Part shown: positions 49,501 to 62,388 of the stretch, in pieces | Layout: each line of letters begins with the position of its first letter | Position numbering within the stretch: the stretch's first letter is position 1 | DNA from: Azadirachta indica | Lineage: Eukaryota > Streptophyta > Magnoliopsida > Sapindales > Meliaceae | NCBI GenBank assembly: GCA_022749755.1 | Contig: CM040444.1 | Coordinates: forward strand, 16,475,274 to 16,539,273 | Direction of reading: 5' to 3' | Length of the DNA stretch: 64,000 nt | Translations under genes and position numbers: made by a program | The notes under the pieces: model-generated | What the model saw: the letters and a program-made list of their open reading frames with translations, nothing else | The model's database searches: none | Told to the model about the DNA's origin: nothing

Positions 49501-52500
49501 GATGACCAGAAATCAACAATGAGTTCAATTGCAGAGCTCCTTAATATATAGCTTGAAGAAAAATATTAGATTGCTTACTTTCTCCCATCAGGACTTGTAA
49601 ATTCTTTCCAGTCAGTTGATGCATCTGCTCTCTGTCAAAGTTATAAAATCAAAATAAGATCCTAAATCCTAAGATTTCCTCAACTGAGATCAATGCAATC
49701 AATTGGTAATTTGATCCTAAAAAAAGATTAATCTTGAATGACAACTAGTCATGGCAAGAAAATGAACAGAAAATGCAAAATTCCATTAAAAATTCAAAAT
49801 CCACAGCCTCACACATTTTATGGTCAAAATAGATAGTATGACAAATTTACGACCCAATTCTGCACATTTTATGATCAGACATGAAAGAAAAATATAATTG
49901 CCAAGAATTGACACGAGGAAGTCCCTTTCTTCTTCCTCTTTTTTCAAGTATGATATAACATGGGAGCAGATAAGCATAGCAATCAAACAAATAACACAAA
50001 TGGCGGAATTACTAACATTCATGCTATAAAGTAGGTAGAGCAAGCAGCAAAGACCCACAGCATATCCTACCTCTCAAAAGAGTAGCACAGCATGTACCTG
50101 TAAGCACCTTTAAAGCTATGGAAGTCACACAAGCATATATGGATATAACAGAAATGCAAAAGATAACTTCAAAAGGAGTCAAGTAAATCATTTGACATGA
50201 TTATCCAACGTGATGCAAATAGATACCAGTAGAAACAAATTTTGCAATACCTTGGCAAATACTTACTCATAACGAATACCTAGACTGTGTACAAATGGTA
50301 TATATGAATAAGAATCAAAAGAGAAACAAGTATCAAAACATATAATCATCATGCTATATTGCAAACACGTCAAAATTTAAATCATCCATTAGGATATTTA
50401 TAGAAGGCCTTCAATAAACCATGTCATGAACCACAGAGAATTCAGTTCTGGAGTTTTGCATGTAGAATAACAAAAGGATGAGAGCTAAAAACAGCAACAG
50501 GTAGAAAACAGGAGATAATTCGTTACAACAAAGTGATGATCCAAAAATTAGAAGGTGACCTCCTTTTTAATAGCTGGGAAACATAAAAGCAACAATAATT
50601 CTAAGGAAAAGGTATCCTCCAAATACATGAAGAAGGTAGGAGTGGTGGTAACAAAGGTGTACTTCACCAACTAGTCATGTCTTCTCCCCAGGGAAAAGAT
50701 TCTCTCTGGAACTATATGAAAGAAAATTATATTCCAGACATTTAAAAGAAAGAACACAGAAAGGTAGAGCAATGACTAGATTAGCCCTTTCAAGAGACTT
50801 GGAATATTCAACCCACTAACTTGATATAGATAACAGCACTCAAAGGTAAAACAAGAAGTAAAAGCAGATGAGTTGCATAGGTGCCTGCTCCTAAAGCAAA
50901 GCTTCTAGAGCAAGTTTAATTCACCTAATGCTAATAAATTTTGAATTTGAAATAATGAGTAACGAATAAGCATTCAACATAAGAGAAATCTCAAGCATGA
51001 TACAATTGAATGGGCAAATGTAATATACAGTCTATAAACAAGCTAAAAGATAGAGTAATAATAATCCATGAAGAAGAAGGTTTTGGAAAGGCCTTATAAG
51101 TAGCGCGACTCACCTCAATAGGTGTCATCAATTCAAAAGGCTTATCCCAAGTAGATTGTCTAGTCCTCTTGTTGTGATAATATCTAAAGAAATACCAAAT
51201 AATAACATCCAGTTAGTGCAAAATGATACATCCAAAAAACATAATGAACATAATGTTGTAACAAAATAAAATTGAAGGAGAACGACGTAAATTGTTTAAA
51301 TAATGGTTAACTATTCTGCCATCATCAGTTATGTAGGGTCCAAGATGGACTTACATGGCAGGTAAAATATGTCATACCTGTCTCAACAGTCAACAACTGA
51401 TAACGCCATATGAAATTGTGACAAGTGAGAAGGCATTAATAATAAAGTGAAATAATTAGTTGTGTCGTTGTAGAATATGTATTATTCTTTTCTCTCCATG
51501 TTTTTAAGGGCATCAATGGGACAGTCATCTAGACAAAGTTAAAAAAAAAAAAGAATCTGAATGTCAGTTTTCTCATATTTTACCTGAGATCATGCCAGAG
51601 TATCAAAACAAGCTTAGTAAATTTTGATGGTACTCCCAAAAATAGGAATGACCAGTAAACTTGAGGACAAAATATAATGCGGGCTGGTTTTCCTTGCTTG
51701 CAGATAGGTGACCAGAAAAAATACTATCATAATGATAAACATGCCATACAAGGACGAGCACTTATAAAATTGGGTTACACTTCTTTTTGCATTATTTAAA
51801 AAATTTACTATCTACAAATAAAAAAGGTTCAAACAATATAAAGATGATACACGGCCCTCGCAATAGCACATCGTACCAAGCATACATAAATGAGTGTCAA
51901 TATTTCATTACAAAGAAACTTTCTAAATTCTTTTGTTAAAAAGGAAAAAATTTATTGTTTAATAGAAAATTTCAGTAGATATTTAGACCCCCTTTCTCTC
52001 ATGGACAAATTCCTCATATGTTCTTTGCACATTGAAATCAACATAAAAGTAAACAAGTTGTCCACTAAACCCAAAAAAGCTCAGAATTTACAAGGCAAGA
52101 TCCAAAAAAAGGCTACATAGCCTATTAAACAAAATTATTGTAGAAGGCCATTAAAAGCTCAAACACAGAACTATTTAAATTTATCATTATATGTTTTCTT
52201 TTATACCACTGCATCAAACAAGGTTTTGCAATTTTGCCATACCCATGGTGGTTAAAAAATCTGCAACTACACCAGACAAATACAAATACAAATACAAATA
52301 GAACCAGCTGCACCTATTGAATTGCATACCTTCTTCCATCAGCAGAAGTATGCTCTATCCAATCAGTTTGGGCCACTTCAGTAGACCTAGGCTGAACAGT
52401 AGCTGCCTGAAATTTTATATAATTACCACTTCCATCAAGAAATTTGTACAGATGGCACTCCTTTTTGTGAGAAGGCAAAAAATTTCCCTAGTATATAATA

Positions 52501-54062
52501 AGCATAAGAATCAAAAAGAAGCATTTACTAATAACAAGGGAAAAAGAAGGTCCTGACCAGAGCAGAGGCAGTGGTAGCAGCCACTTGTTCGTGAGCATGT
52601 GGCACAGGTGTAACGGAGACACTACTCTGGCTAACGGACACACCTAGTTGTCCTCCGGAAGGATTACTTGGAACATGCATTTGGGACATAGGCTGATACT
52701 GAGTCCCAGTATTAATATTGACGGTTACCTGTGGTTGACCATATGAAGATGGTGCAAACTGCAAAGAGACAATAAAATGAACTGAAAGACTGCAAATACA
52801 AAAGCAAACAATAAAAGTTGAACTATGAACACACATAAATTTCATTACAGTATATGATGAAGAGAGAGGTCTTCCCAAGCCGCCTAAGCCAGGTGGGTAG
52901 CTAATAGGAGCTTGAACATTTGGTTGAGGTAGCGATGTTCCAGATATAATGTGATTACTTGGCTGAGCATTTGGCAACGCTATTACCTGTGATGGAGGCA
53001 GAATGTGGCTTGGAGCCGGTGGGCCAGGTCTAGTTGGTAACTGCTGCACTGATTGAGGAAATTGAGGTTGTGGATTTTGAGATGGCAGTCCAGAATTCAT
53101 TACAGAAACACCTTGTCCAGCTGGCTGAAAATGCTGAGAAGGCACTGGAATATATTGTTGTGACTGTGGTGCTGGCACCACAGCTCGAAACTAGAAAACA
53201 AAAATTAAAGGTAAATAATTGAAAAGATTCTTTGGGTTTAAATAAATTAATGTGTAACAGGTTTTCAAAACTCAGATAAAAGAAAAGCATTACCTGAAGT
53301 GGCATGGGTGGAACAAAACCTCTAGGAGGATCCATAGAGCCAACCATTGGAGGTTGAAGAGGCATCTTCCAAATGGAAAAAAGGGAAAGAAATAAGAAGC
53401 TAGAGATTAACTGAAATGTTAACATAATTACAATGTAGCAGATACTAAGAATGAGAGTGACTTGACGTGGCATCAGTGATCATCTAATTATACAAAAAAT
53501 AAGAAAAATAGATAATTTTCTTGAAGTTAAATTGTCAGAGTAAATTTTCTCCAACTCTTTTAACAATATGATTATTAAGAATTCAATCGCCACCAAAATT
53601 GAAAGATCTCATTCCTAAAATGCTGGTTGTAAAATTTTCACCAACTGCTCCATATCTGATGCTCATGAAAACAGAAGAAAATATTCCCACCCCTCCACCC
53701 CTGTGAAAAGGGAGAGAGTGAGAGGAGAATATTAAAGGTGGTACTATTAGTCCATAAGTGCCAAATATGTTTGCAATTCTTGTATTGATATACAGGATCA
53801 AAGTCCTTTCTAATGATAAAAACCTTAATTCCAATGAAAACTAAAGACGTAAAAGAAATGTTTAAGTTTCAATTTCTGGTTCACTGTATTATGAATGACC
53901 TACAGAACAAATGAAGCCTCAATCAATGAGGCATGGGCTTAAAGGTAACAAAAGAGGCACTAAATAATCTTAAGCTGTGCGCATTTAACCGATGGGCTCA
54001 CAAGAATTTTCATACGCTACCTGTGCACCAGGATATGGATTCTTATTGGCCATTTCAGCCAT
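42900..54062 (-). CDS. PRP40A: PRP40-type pre-mRNA-processing factor (WW/FF domains), 28 coding exons, one frameshift
   Basis: Exons: 54021-54062, 53294-53365, 52849-53190, 52558-52758, 52330-52406, 51114-51183, 49579-49631, 49422-49479, 48931-49289, 48775-48844, 48569-48661, 48417-48485, 48265-48342, 48000-48089, 47864-47898, 47626-47732, 47335-47415, 47140-47232, 47016-47069, 46813-46929, 46579-46677, 45969-46016, 45801-45893, 45154-45261, 44981-45045, 44253-44355, 43184-43480, 42900-43037. Product about 1,036 residues. PRP40 is a U1 snRNP-associated factor bridging 5' and 3' splice sites; its WW domains bind proline-rich and RNA polymerase II tail ligands. A Pro/Gln-rich N-terminus is followed by two WW domains ([32 protein letters not shown]), a Ser/Val-rich linker, five FF domains and an Arg/Lys/Glu/Asp-rich tail ending [14 protein letters not shown]. 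The ATG at 54062 ([12 protein letters not shown]) is first; the Met at 54053 better fits relatives. Exon 47626-47732 is 1 nt out of frame, giving a stop at 47684-47686. Confidence 0.9.
47684..47705 (-). other. Frameshift and early stop in PRP40 FF2
   Basis: The minus strand reads ...FENDE, then GTTTTTCAAAGC, where relatives have Glu-Arg-Phe-Lys-Ala. The following codons return to the family (KALERERDR) only one base out of phase. The exon is 107 bases, and with its phase-2 predecessor of 35 gives 142, not a multiple of three. All 26 other junctions I checked are in phase. Confidence 0.8.
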
Positions 54063-56890
54063 GCAGCAGCGTGCACAGAATAACTGCAAAAAACCAACAA
54101 ATATTGCAATCAAGTTAATGATCCCCAAAAAGACAAAATTGAACAGATCAAAAAAGCAATGTGTGTGTATGTGTGTGCAAGATAAGAGACTTCATAACAT
54201 ATATGTCAAATTATGGGAAATGGTGAATTGTAATATATATGCCACAACTACACCATAGTTGCAGCAAGGTTAACCATAGAAATGAAGAAAACAGTTCTCA
54301 ATCATGCACCAATGAGATTACGAAATGAGCAACAAGAACTGCAAAAGAGCCACTTCATGCTTTTAGACATAAGAAAGACATGCAAACTGATACTACTTTC
54401 TTGCCATTTTTTCACTAAAAATAATTTAGACATCTTAAGCATCATGGCAATTCGAGAAAGATATACAGAAGGTAAACAATTAAAATCTTAAGTGTTTTTA
54501 AAATTGGCACCATAAGAGAAAAGAGATCTATTGATAATCAAATTGAACTTGACCAAGAAATTGCAAAACTTAATCCATGTACACATCTGGAGGGTTTTGA
54601 TATTTACTCTACTATCTTTTCCTCCAAGCACCAAAAGAAGTTTCGAAAACAAAAAACATTCAGGTTTGAGAAGCCCCTATTTGGCATGTAATATAATACA
54701 ATAAACTGCTGAAACTGTATGAGCATTAAGATCCTAAAATTGAAAGCCAACCCTTTAGCTCAGAAATATAATAAGACAATTCTGAAATCAGAACCAAATT
54801 CTGAAAGACATTTGAAAGGTTAGAAAGCAAAATTTTGAAACAAGTAGACCACCAAAAAAGAATGAACAATCACAGGTGAGCATGGAACACGTCTGTGAAC
54901 ATGCGCTTGCATGCTGTAAAGAATTGAGAATGAGTTGCATGTTAATTTGTTCAGTCAACAAATATAGCATCTAGCTCAGCCCAATTCAATGACAACCTCA
55001 TTCACAATGTAGATGTTTGTCAGTGGGAGGTTGGGGTGGTCTGTTACCCAATTGGTAAAGCCATATAAACTATTTATTAATCAACAAATAAGAAGATGAC
55101 ATAAATTTTATACCATATAATAAGGGATTATTCAAGAAAATATTGGATTCAAGTTAAACTTGATCCATCTGACAGGCAACTTAGAGCAATGATCCCAATT
55201 AAAAATACTGACTTCTACCCTCTGGATAAGATTTCATTTTTCATAAAGCATTAACATCTCAATTTATAAGTCAACGTTCCATTCCTCTTCAACTTCCTCC
55301 ATAATCATCATTGCTATTCAATGGACCTAAAGGCAACATGCGTGACATCCTGACACATAGGCAGACTGGGAAAGACATAAAGCCTCAGGATTTTGCACGA
55401 TTAATATGTAGACAACCATATTAAGACACAATTCTTTGTCAAATTTTGCATTTCTCATTTTCCTTGCATTTTTCATTTTCTAAGTGTCCTCTAAACTAAA
55501 TTACTACAAAGCCATAGCAACCCTTAACAAAAACAATTATCTCAAAGAAAGAAGAAGGCATTGAACAACCGTACTCCTTCTCCTTTATAATATACCAATA
55601 CAGGTTTTACAAGGATATCTAGAAAAATTTTCATTTCCTCTACTTTCCTCAATTTTTTCAAGAAGGAAACTACATGTTGATTCATAAGTTGATCTGATAA
55701 AAACAAAAATGCTTAAAACCAACAACCAATTATATGACAGACTCATGGCCCCAAAGAAATCACCAAAGAGCACAATAATACAATTCAAGGTCTCAATTGC
55801 TTCTTCTCCTCATTAGTACCCTGATCTGATTGGCACGTGTACATCACAAAAACATTGAAACTCCACTACTTCTCACACCTCTTTTCAGCAAACAAACATG
55901 GAATTAATTAGCATACTGATTCGATAACAACAAAATTGGTAGAAGAACCACCTTTTCTGAGACAGACACATGTAATCATCCGAATACTCCTGAAAACTCG
56001 CCAACAGTTTTGCATAAATACCAAAAGCAAAAAGGTGGTAAGCAACATAATGTCTAGTGAAACAACAGAGCAAAAAAATAAATACACGTCACAACTCACA
56101 GACAAGGCAAAATCGAAGTTCTTATGAACCAAACAACATGGTCTTAATTGCTTCTTCTCCTTAATTAGTACACTGATACAAGTAGCACGTGTATTCACAA
56201 AATCATCAAATTTATACTACTTGTCACACCTTTTTCAGAAAACAAACATCAAATTAATTAACACATTGATCCAATGACAACAAAATTGGTAAGAACCACC
56301 CTTTCCAAGACGAACACGCATAATCATCCGAATATACCAGAAACTCCTAAACAGTTTCGCATAAATACCCAAAGCAAAAATGTGGGAAGCAACATAATAT
56401 GTAATCAAACAAGACACCAAAAACATAAATACACATCACAACTCACAGACAAGCCAAAATTGAAGTCCCTATCAACTCAAACACAATAATGCCATTATCA
56501 AGTTCTCAACAAAACGGTCTCCAAGCAGTGCACAAGACGTGGACCTGAAAAAATTTAAATAAAACCCCCAAATTTACAATCCTCAACTCCAGTTTTACTC
56601 CTAATCGAGCAACTGTAGCCCTCGACGAGCTAAATATTCAAATAAACAGCTCAGAGAAAGGTTACATCTAATAAGAATGTAATGTTAGTTCTTGTTTGGT
56701 AGCACAAGGACATGCAAGAGAAAGTGAACGGAAAGTGTTTGTTAAATTGCTTGAGAGAGAAAAAATAGAGAAGAAATTTTACCTATAAGAGGAATTGAGA
56801 GCTGAAAATAAATAGCTGCATAGGAGTGTTTGACCTGCTGAACGCGGTGGCGCTGTTGAATTCAGTGCTGAAACTGCTGAGGGAAGACAC
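54063..56890 (-). other. 5'UTR of PRP40 with a 2.7-kb intron
   Basis: A second leader exon 54063-54083 follows the acceptor TTTTTTGCAG. The first leader exon ends at 56783 with the donor ATAG|GTAAAA and probably starts near 56880-56900 (GGTTACTGAAGCGCAATAGTCG). The intron 54084-56782 holds no coding sequence; long leader introns often raise expression in plants. The transcription start is inferred, not shown. Confidence 0.6.
55790..56490. repeat. 351-bp tandem duplication inside the PRP40 leader intron
   Basis: Unit 1 starts at 55790 (GTCTCAATTGCTTCTTCTCC) and unit 2 at 56141 (GTCTTAATTGCTTCTTCTCC). They stay similar to the end (CACAACTCACAGACAAGSCAAAA), with shared GCACGTGTA and GCATAAATACC. 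A degenerate third copy may precede at about 55680. Confidence 0.8.
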
Positions 56891-57320
56891 GACTATTGCG
56901 CTTCAGTAACCGACTTTGGTCTTTTTGTTTGTTCGTTTGCCTGCCTGCCCAAACTCAGGTAGGATCAAAAAATGTTTATTTTATTTTTAAATAATTTTCA
57001 ATTATTTCTTTCCGGAGATAAAAAGAACAGACAACTTTTATAGACTTTTTTTTTTTTTTTCTGATTTTTAATTGAAAAAATTAATTAATTTATGTTTAAA
57101 ATATGAAATAAAGTTTTTTTTTTTTGTAATTTTGGATTTTTTTTCCTTCTTTTGGTATTGCAATCAATTTATTGATTACTAAAGAGAGCATCTAATCAAT
57201 GTGCTTGTTATAACTTATCTAATATGCTCTGTAAAAGTAAAGTCACCGAAATTGGATTTGTTAAGATGATATCTAACGGTGGTATTTTACTAAAGTTCGT
57301 ACTAGTAATTTTCTTTTTAT
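56891..57320. promoter_or_regulatory. Probable PRP40 promoter
   Basis: This is the region before the likely transcription start. T-rich tracts lie at 57044-57060 and 57115-57126. No clear TATA box. Confidence 0.35.
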
Positions 57321-57323
57321 ATG

Positions 57324-58597
57324 AAAGGGATGTTATCACATTCCTCCCCTGAAATTTGGGTTTGTATCATTTAGAGCGAAATAATAAAGGTTGTATCATA
57401 TACCTCCCCTATAGTGTTAGCTTTCTATTTGTTTGACTGTGCATTCAAGGACAAAAATGTAAAACAATCTTTTATAAAATAGGCCTTCCATGAAAGAAGT
57501 AGGTGAGGAAATCGAATACATTAACATCAACATCACCAAATCAAAGGCTGCGAAATTTAACATCTATCTACTTAATTACTTACCTTTAAGAATGAATTTC
57601 ATCTTCATTGAACTAAAATGTAGAAGGAAAACAAAGAACACAGAAAAAGAGCAAATCTTGTGGCAAAATATGAAATTAGGAGTACATGCCATTTTAGAGA
57701 AAAAGAGTTTGAGACGAAGACCAAAACTTGAAAGTAAAAGAGGCGAGAGCGAGAAAGACCAAATATAAATAAAAGGAGCTAATCTAAACTAACTATTGCT
57801 AAGCAAAAGTAGTATTGGCCCAATGAAGAGTAAACCAAGTTATTATTATTATTATAATAGAAATAAGAGGAATTTAGTAATTGAATAATAGTAGAAGAGA
57901 GAAATGTTATGGATGGTAGGTTGGTGTTGTTGTTTTAATACTGAGGAGACGAAATGGTGAAAGGAAAAATAGATGAGAGAATGTTGAATACAGTAATGCA
58001 ATATGGCTAAAAGTAAGAATTGCAATGTGCTAACCCTGAATAGTGACAGTGCTTTACTCTCATTTTATGAGTTATATATTGCACAAACAAGTAGTAGTGG
58101 CTGAATATTACATTAGAGTATATGTATTTATTTGTTTGTTTATTTTTAGGGGTTGGATTTGTTGTGGCGGGTGGTGTTTGAGCAATGCCACCTTATCATC
58201 GCATATGACATGATTTGTGTTTTTAAGTATTCTCTTTCGCTTCTCCTATATTCTCTTTTCTTTGTTTTCTCTTTTAAATTCTAAAAAAAGGGGAAAAAAT
58301 ATTCAACCCAATTAAAGAGTAATCATATGTCATCTCATGTTATATGCTCCTTTACCAGTTTTATTCTTATTGTCCAGTGTGTATGAATTAATATATATCT
58401 CGTAAAAAGAATAGAACAACCAAACAAGAAGAAAGAAGGAAAACTAAAGGAATGGTTTTACATGTTTGTCCTCAATGTAACGGTCAACTAAAGGAAGATT
58501 AATACCATAGGGGAGGTATGTGATATAATATTCATTCTTTGTTTTCAACTAATACAAACTCAAATTTCAAGGGAGAAATGTGATAATATCCCTTATT
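57324..58597. mobile_element. Nonautonomous DNA element with about 150-bp terminal inverted repeats
   Basis: The left end AAGGGATGTTATCACATTCC (from about 57325) matches the reverse complement of the right end, AAGGGATATTATCACATTTC (to about 58595). The match continues through CTCCCCTGAAATTTGGGTTTGTAT, ATACCTCCCCTATAG and GACAAAAATGTAAAAC for about 150 bases per arm. The interior of about 1 kb has only a 92-codon ORF (57490-57768) without recognisable motifs. Long inverted repeats of this kind are typical of Mutator-like elements. I could not confirm a 9-bp target duplication, so the superfamily is inference. Confidence 0.65.
57490..57768 (+). other. 92-codon ORF inside the inverted-repeat element
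   Basis: Lys/Glu-rich, starting MKEVGEEIEYININITKSK. No transposase motif or known domain is visible. It may be chance or a captured fragment. Confidence 0.2.
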
Positions 58598-60573
58598 TAA
58601 AAATATGATAAAATAATTTTTAAATTAATATATTAATTATACAATTCTTTTTGTACTAATGATTGAATAAATTTTTACGTTTTAATAATAAATTATATAA
58701 AGGTTATTAATTCGAATTTTAAGAAAATATGTTGAACTTGCTTAGGGTCAATTTGAAAATGCTAAAAAATAAGTACTAATATAATTAGTATTTATATTCT
58801 TGAACACTTTTTCTTTTAGTAGTTCTTTAAAAGGTATTTAAATGTTTAGTTAACAATTTCTAAAAGTATTTATTGGTGCTAAATGTTTGAAGATGTAACT
58901 AAAAAGGTACTTTTATATTAACAAATTAGTAAAATAGGTATATGTTAAAATAAGTAATATATCCATATAGTGATATTTTTAATAAAAATAAATATTACAT
59001 ATATATATAATAATTTTGTTTTATAACATTTATAAAAAATTGAATAAAAACTTTGTTATGAAAATAACTATGACTTCAATAATATAAAAAAATATTTTTT
59101 ATTATAAAAATAACTACAATTTTAATAATATTAATTATTTACTAAATATTAAAATATAAATAAAATTAAAAATATCATGAACACAAATAATACATCAATT
59201 TCAATAATTTATTCATCTAAAAAAAAAAAACTATAACAAAAAATACATCTCCAAATATCTAATATAATTCATCATATATCATATATATAATCATCTAAAT
59301 TAAAATTTATTTAACAAAAAAACAAATATTTGAGAAATGTAGTTTTTAAATTTGTTTAGGAATATTTTGAAAAAAATAAATTTTTATTAACTGTATAAGT
59401 GACTATATAAGTGCTACTCTTTTGAGCACTTGAATTGTTAATTTGAGAAAGTATCAAATTTTTACTAATCAAATAATCACTTCAAGTGTTAAATTTTTAA
59501 ACTAAGCAATTTTATCAAAATTTGTCAAATATATAGTTTAACACTTACAAAGTTCTTTTAATATTGCCGAAGTCACCCTTAATTGCATTCAATTAATATG
59601 TTGAACATGGTTTATTTTAAATTTTTTTCAATTCCATTATTTTAAAACCTACCAGTTTGATTTATATTTTGATTAATCAAAAACATTAAAAAATAGACAA
59701 AAATATAATTTAAAAACTGATAAAAATAATTTTGTCCAAATCTTGCATTAGATAATGAAATAATGTATAATGTAGCTGTAGATGTAAAACTGTAATATTT
59801 TAAAAAAGCAATGATAATAGTAATAAATAGTATATTATTAATAACAATGGCAATTATAGAATTGAATACCCTTGATGAGTTGGCAGTAACATGCAGATGT
59901 TCATTACCGTGAATGGCCAAATCGTAGTAATTATCCAACTCAACTCATTAAAATTCTCTGTAATTTCATTATTATTAATACTGCTACCAAAAATTAAGTA
60001 TTTTTTTAATTATTTATTAAATATAAATTATTTAAGTTCAAATTTTAAGAAAATATTCAAACCCGTTTGTCATTCCTCTAATTCATTTTATGTAAATTTA
60101 ACAAAAATTGGGGACTAAATTGTTAAAATTAACAAATTATATTTTAATTTATTATTTCTTTAAAGTTTATAGCCTAAAATGTTATTATTTTATTTAACAA
60201 GAAAATGGAAAAAATATAAAGAAAACTTAAAAGAATTATAAAAAATTAGAGTCTAATATTACCGTTTATAACAAGTGGTTTCGGCAATTAATTACTATAA
60301 ATCTAAGATTATAAGTTTTTTTTGGTTAATTATTTTAAATATTTCATACTTAATAACATTACATACACAAAATTTTATTTGTGATAGTTATAATATTATC
60401 TCTTCAATTGTATGTAAAAGAATTTTATTTAAAAAGCTGGTATGATAAAAATTTTCACTTAGAAATCTTATATAACATTTTTTTATTTAAATTCTAAATT
60501 TTTTATAATGCTTGAATTTAAATAATTTTTTTTATATGAAACTTGAATATAAATATTAATTTTTTTATTTTTT
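58598..60573. other. AT-rich intergenic DNA
   Basis: No gene. The part 58743-59578 begins AGGGTCAATTTGAAAATGC and ends in sequence whose reverse complement starts AAGGGTGACTTCGGCAATA. This weak match could mark an old hAT-like element, but no target duplication is clear. The open stretches at 59642-60118 look random. Confidence 0.35.
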
Positions 60574-61621
60574 AGGTTAAATGACATATAAATTCATATT
60601 TTATTGTTTGAATGACATCGATACCCTCACTTCAAAAGTAATTATCAAATATACCTTTTCTATTAACTTTTTCGGTTAAAATTAACTATTGATTAGTTCA
60701 AAAATAAAAATATCCTCTGACCTTTATTTGATCAACAGAATGAGATAAATATCCCTTTTTATAATTTTTAGTTGATTTTTTAGTTAAATAAATTAATCAT
60801 ATGAAGATAATTTTATTTCAACTAAAAAATTGAAAGTTTAATTTGTTTTTAATTCTATTTTTTTATTTTTTGTTTTAAGGTTTCCATATTTCTTTTTTCA
60901 TTTTTTTTTTAAAGTTTTCATCTTTTTAAAATTTTTACTTTTAAAGTTTCAATCTTTTTTTTTTTTAATTTTTTTACCCTAATTCATAATTGAAACAGCA
61001 CTTATATATTATAAAATAATAATCATAAATTTATTACATGATAAGCAAAATAGTCAAATAATATAAAAATAATTAAAATAATGATATTTTTATGCTTAAG
61101 GTATAAATTTTCAATATATATTCAATTTTTTCAAAAAAAACCATTATTGTTAATTATTTTTTATATTTTTTGACTTTTTTTGTCACTTATTGAATTTATG
61201 ATAATTATTTTCTAATATATAAGTGTTGTTTTAATTATGAATTAGGGTAAAAAATGAAAAATAAAATTGAATAAAATAGTAGAAATCTTAAAGTCAAAAA
61301 TTAAAAAGAAAGGTGAAAATTTTAAAATAAAAATAAAAAATAGAATTGAAAATAAATTAAATATTTATTTTTTAATTGAAATTAAATTGTCTTTGTATAA
61401 TTAATTCATTTGAATAAAAAAAATCAACTAAAAATTATGAAAAAAAGGTATTTATGTCATTATGTTGATTAAATAAAGATTAAAGGGTATTTCGTCATTA
61501 AATTAATTAAGTTAATTTTAAAAAAAAAATTAATAAAATGAATATATTTGACAATTATTTTTAAAATAGGGGTGTAAATATCATTCAAATAATAATTCAA
61601 GAGTTCATGTGTCATTTATCT
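60574..61621. mobile_element. Foldback element: 1.05-kb near-palindrome with arms of about 0.5 kb
   Basis: Left arm about 60574-61084 and right arm about 61143-61621 are inverted repeats of each other, with a loop of about 58 bases. Matching landmarks, left versus reverse-complemented right, are TTTGAATGACATCGATACCC/TTTGAATGATATTTACACCC, TAATTTTTAGTTGATTTTTT in both, ACCCTAATTCATAATTGAAA/ACCCTAATTCATAATTAAAA and CACTTATATATT in both. The outer ends are RRTAAATGACAYA. There is no coding sequence. It is consistent with a foldback or Mutator-like terminal-repeat element. Flanks are T-rich, so the target duplication cannot be read. Confidence 0.75.
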
Positions 61622-62388
61622 TTTTTTAAATATTAAATGTTAAAAATCTACACCTTCACATTTTTATTCTTGTAGTTTTTAAACATAAAATAAATGAATC
61701 ACTTACCAATAATAATATTTGAAAGACATTAAAAAGAAATTAGAAATAATACGTCGACTGAAAATACTACTGAGTGGAAGTAGTACATGTGAAGTAGAAA
61801 AAGAAGAAAAAGGGGCCAGAAAGATAACATTATCATTAAACAAATATATGCCTTAAAAAAATGTGTTAGGTTTTATATAGATAATAATACGAATAAATTA
61901 ATTAGTTAAAGATATTTCTTAAAAGTGATTTAATTAGCGTATTCAAATTTTTAGTATTCAGATAAAAATAGTTTTTTTTACTTTTTTTATTCAAAAAGTG
62001 GTTGAAAATGACAATTAAAATTAAAAAAACAAATAACTTATCTAACATAAATAGGATAATTCAACTAATAAGATATTTACGTTAAAATTTTTAATTTTTA
62101 TGTCGTATTTTAATTTTTTTTCATAAATATTTGTATTTGGAAAAAAACCCAGCTCTTATAGGACAGATTTCAACTTGAACGAAGCTATTCTGAGCCACAC
62201 AATGTCACAGCTGGACGTGCATTCAGATTTCCAGTGGGGTCTAATCCCGTTCGCCATCACCTACACTACAGCATCCACGTGTAAAACTTCTGCAACTTTC
62301 TAGACTTGTCTCCCTCTTCATTCAAAATTCTCTCTTCCACCGTGTTTTCTCTCGGCACAACTCACTTCATTGTTTAACTTGTACTACA
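61622..62388 (+). promoter_or_regulatory. Upstream region of the EGY3-type gene
   Basis: 61622-62150 is AT-rich with nothing recognisable. From 62150 base content changes. A G-box core CACGTG is at 62276-62281, 108 bases before the ATG, and the segment 62300-62385 is C/T-rich, as expected for a plant leader. Confidence 0.5.
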
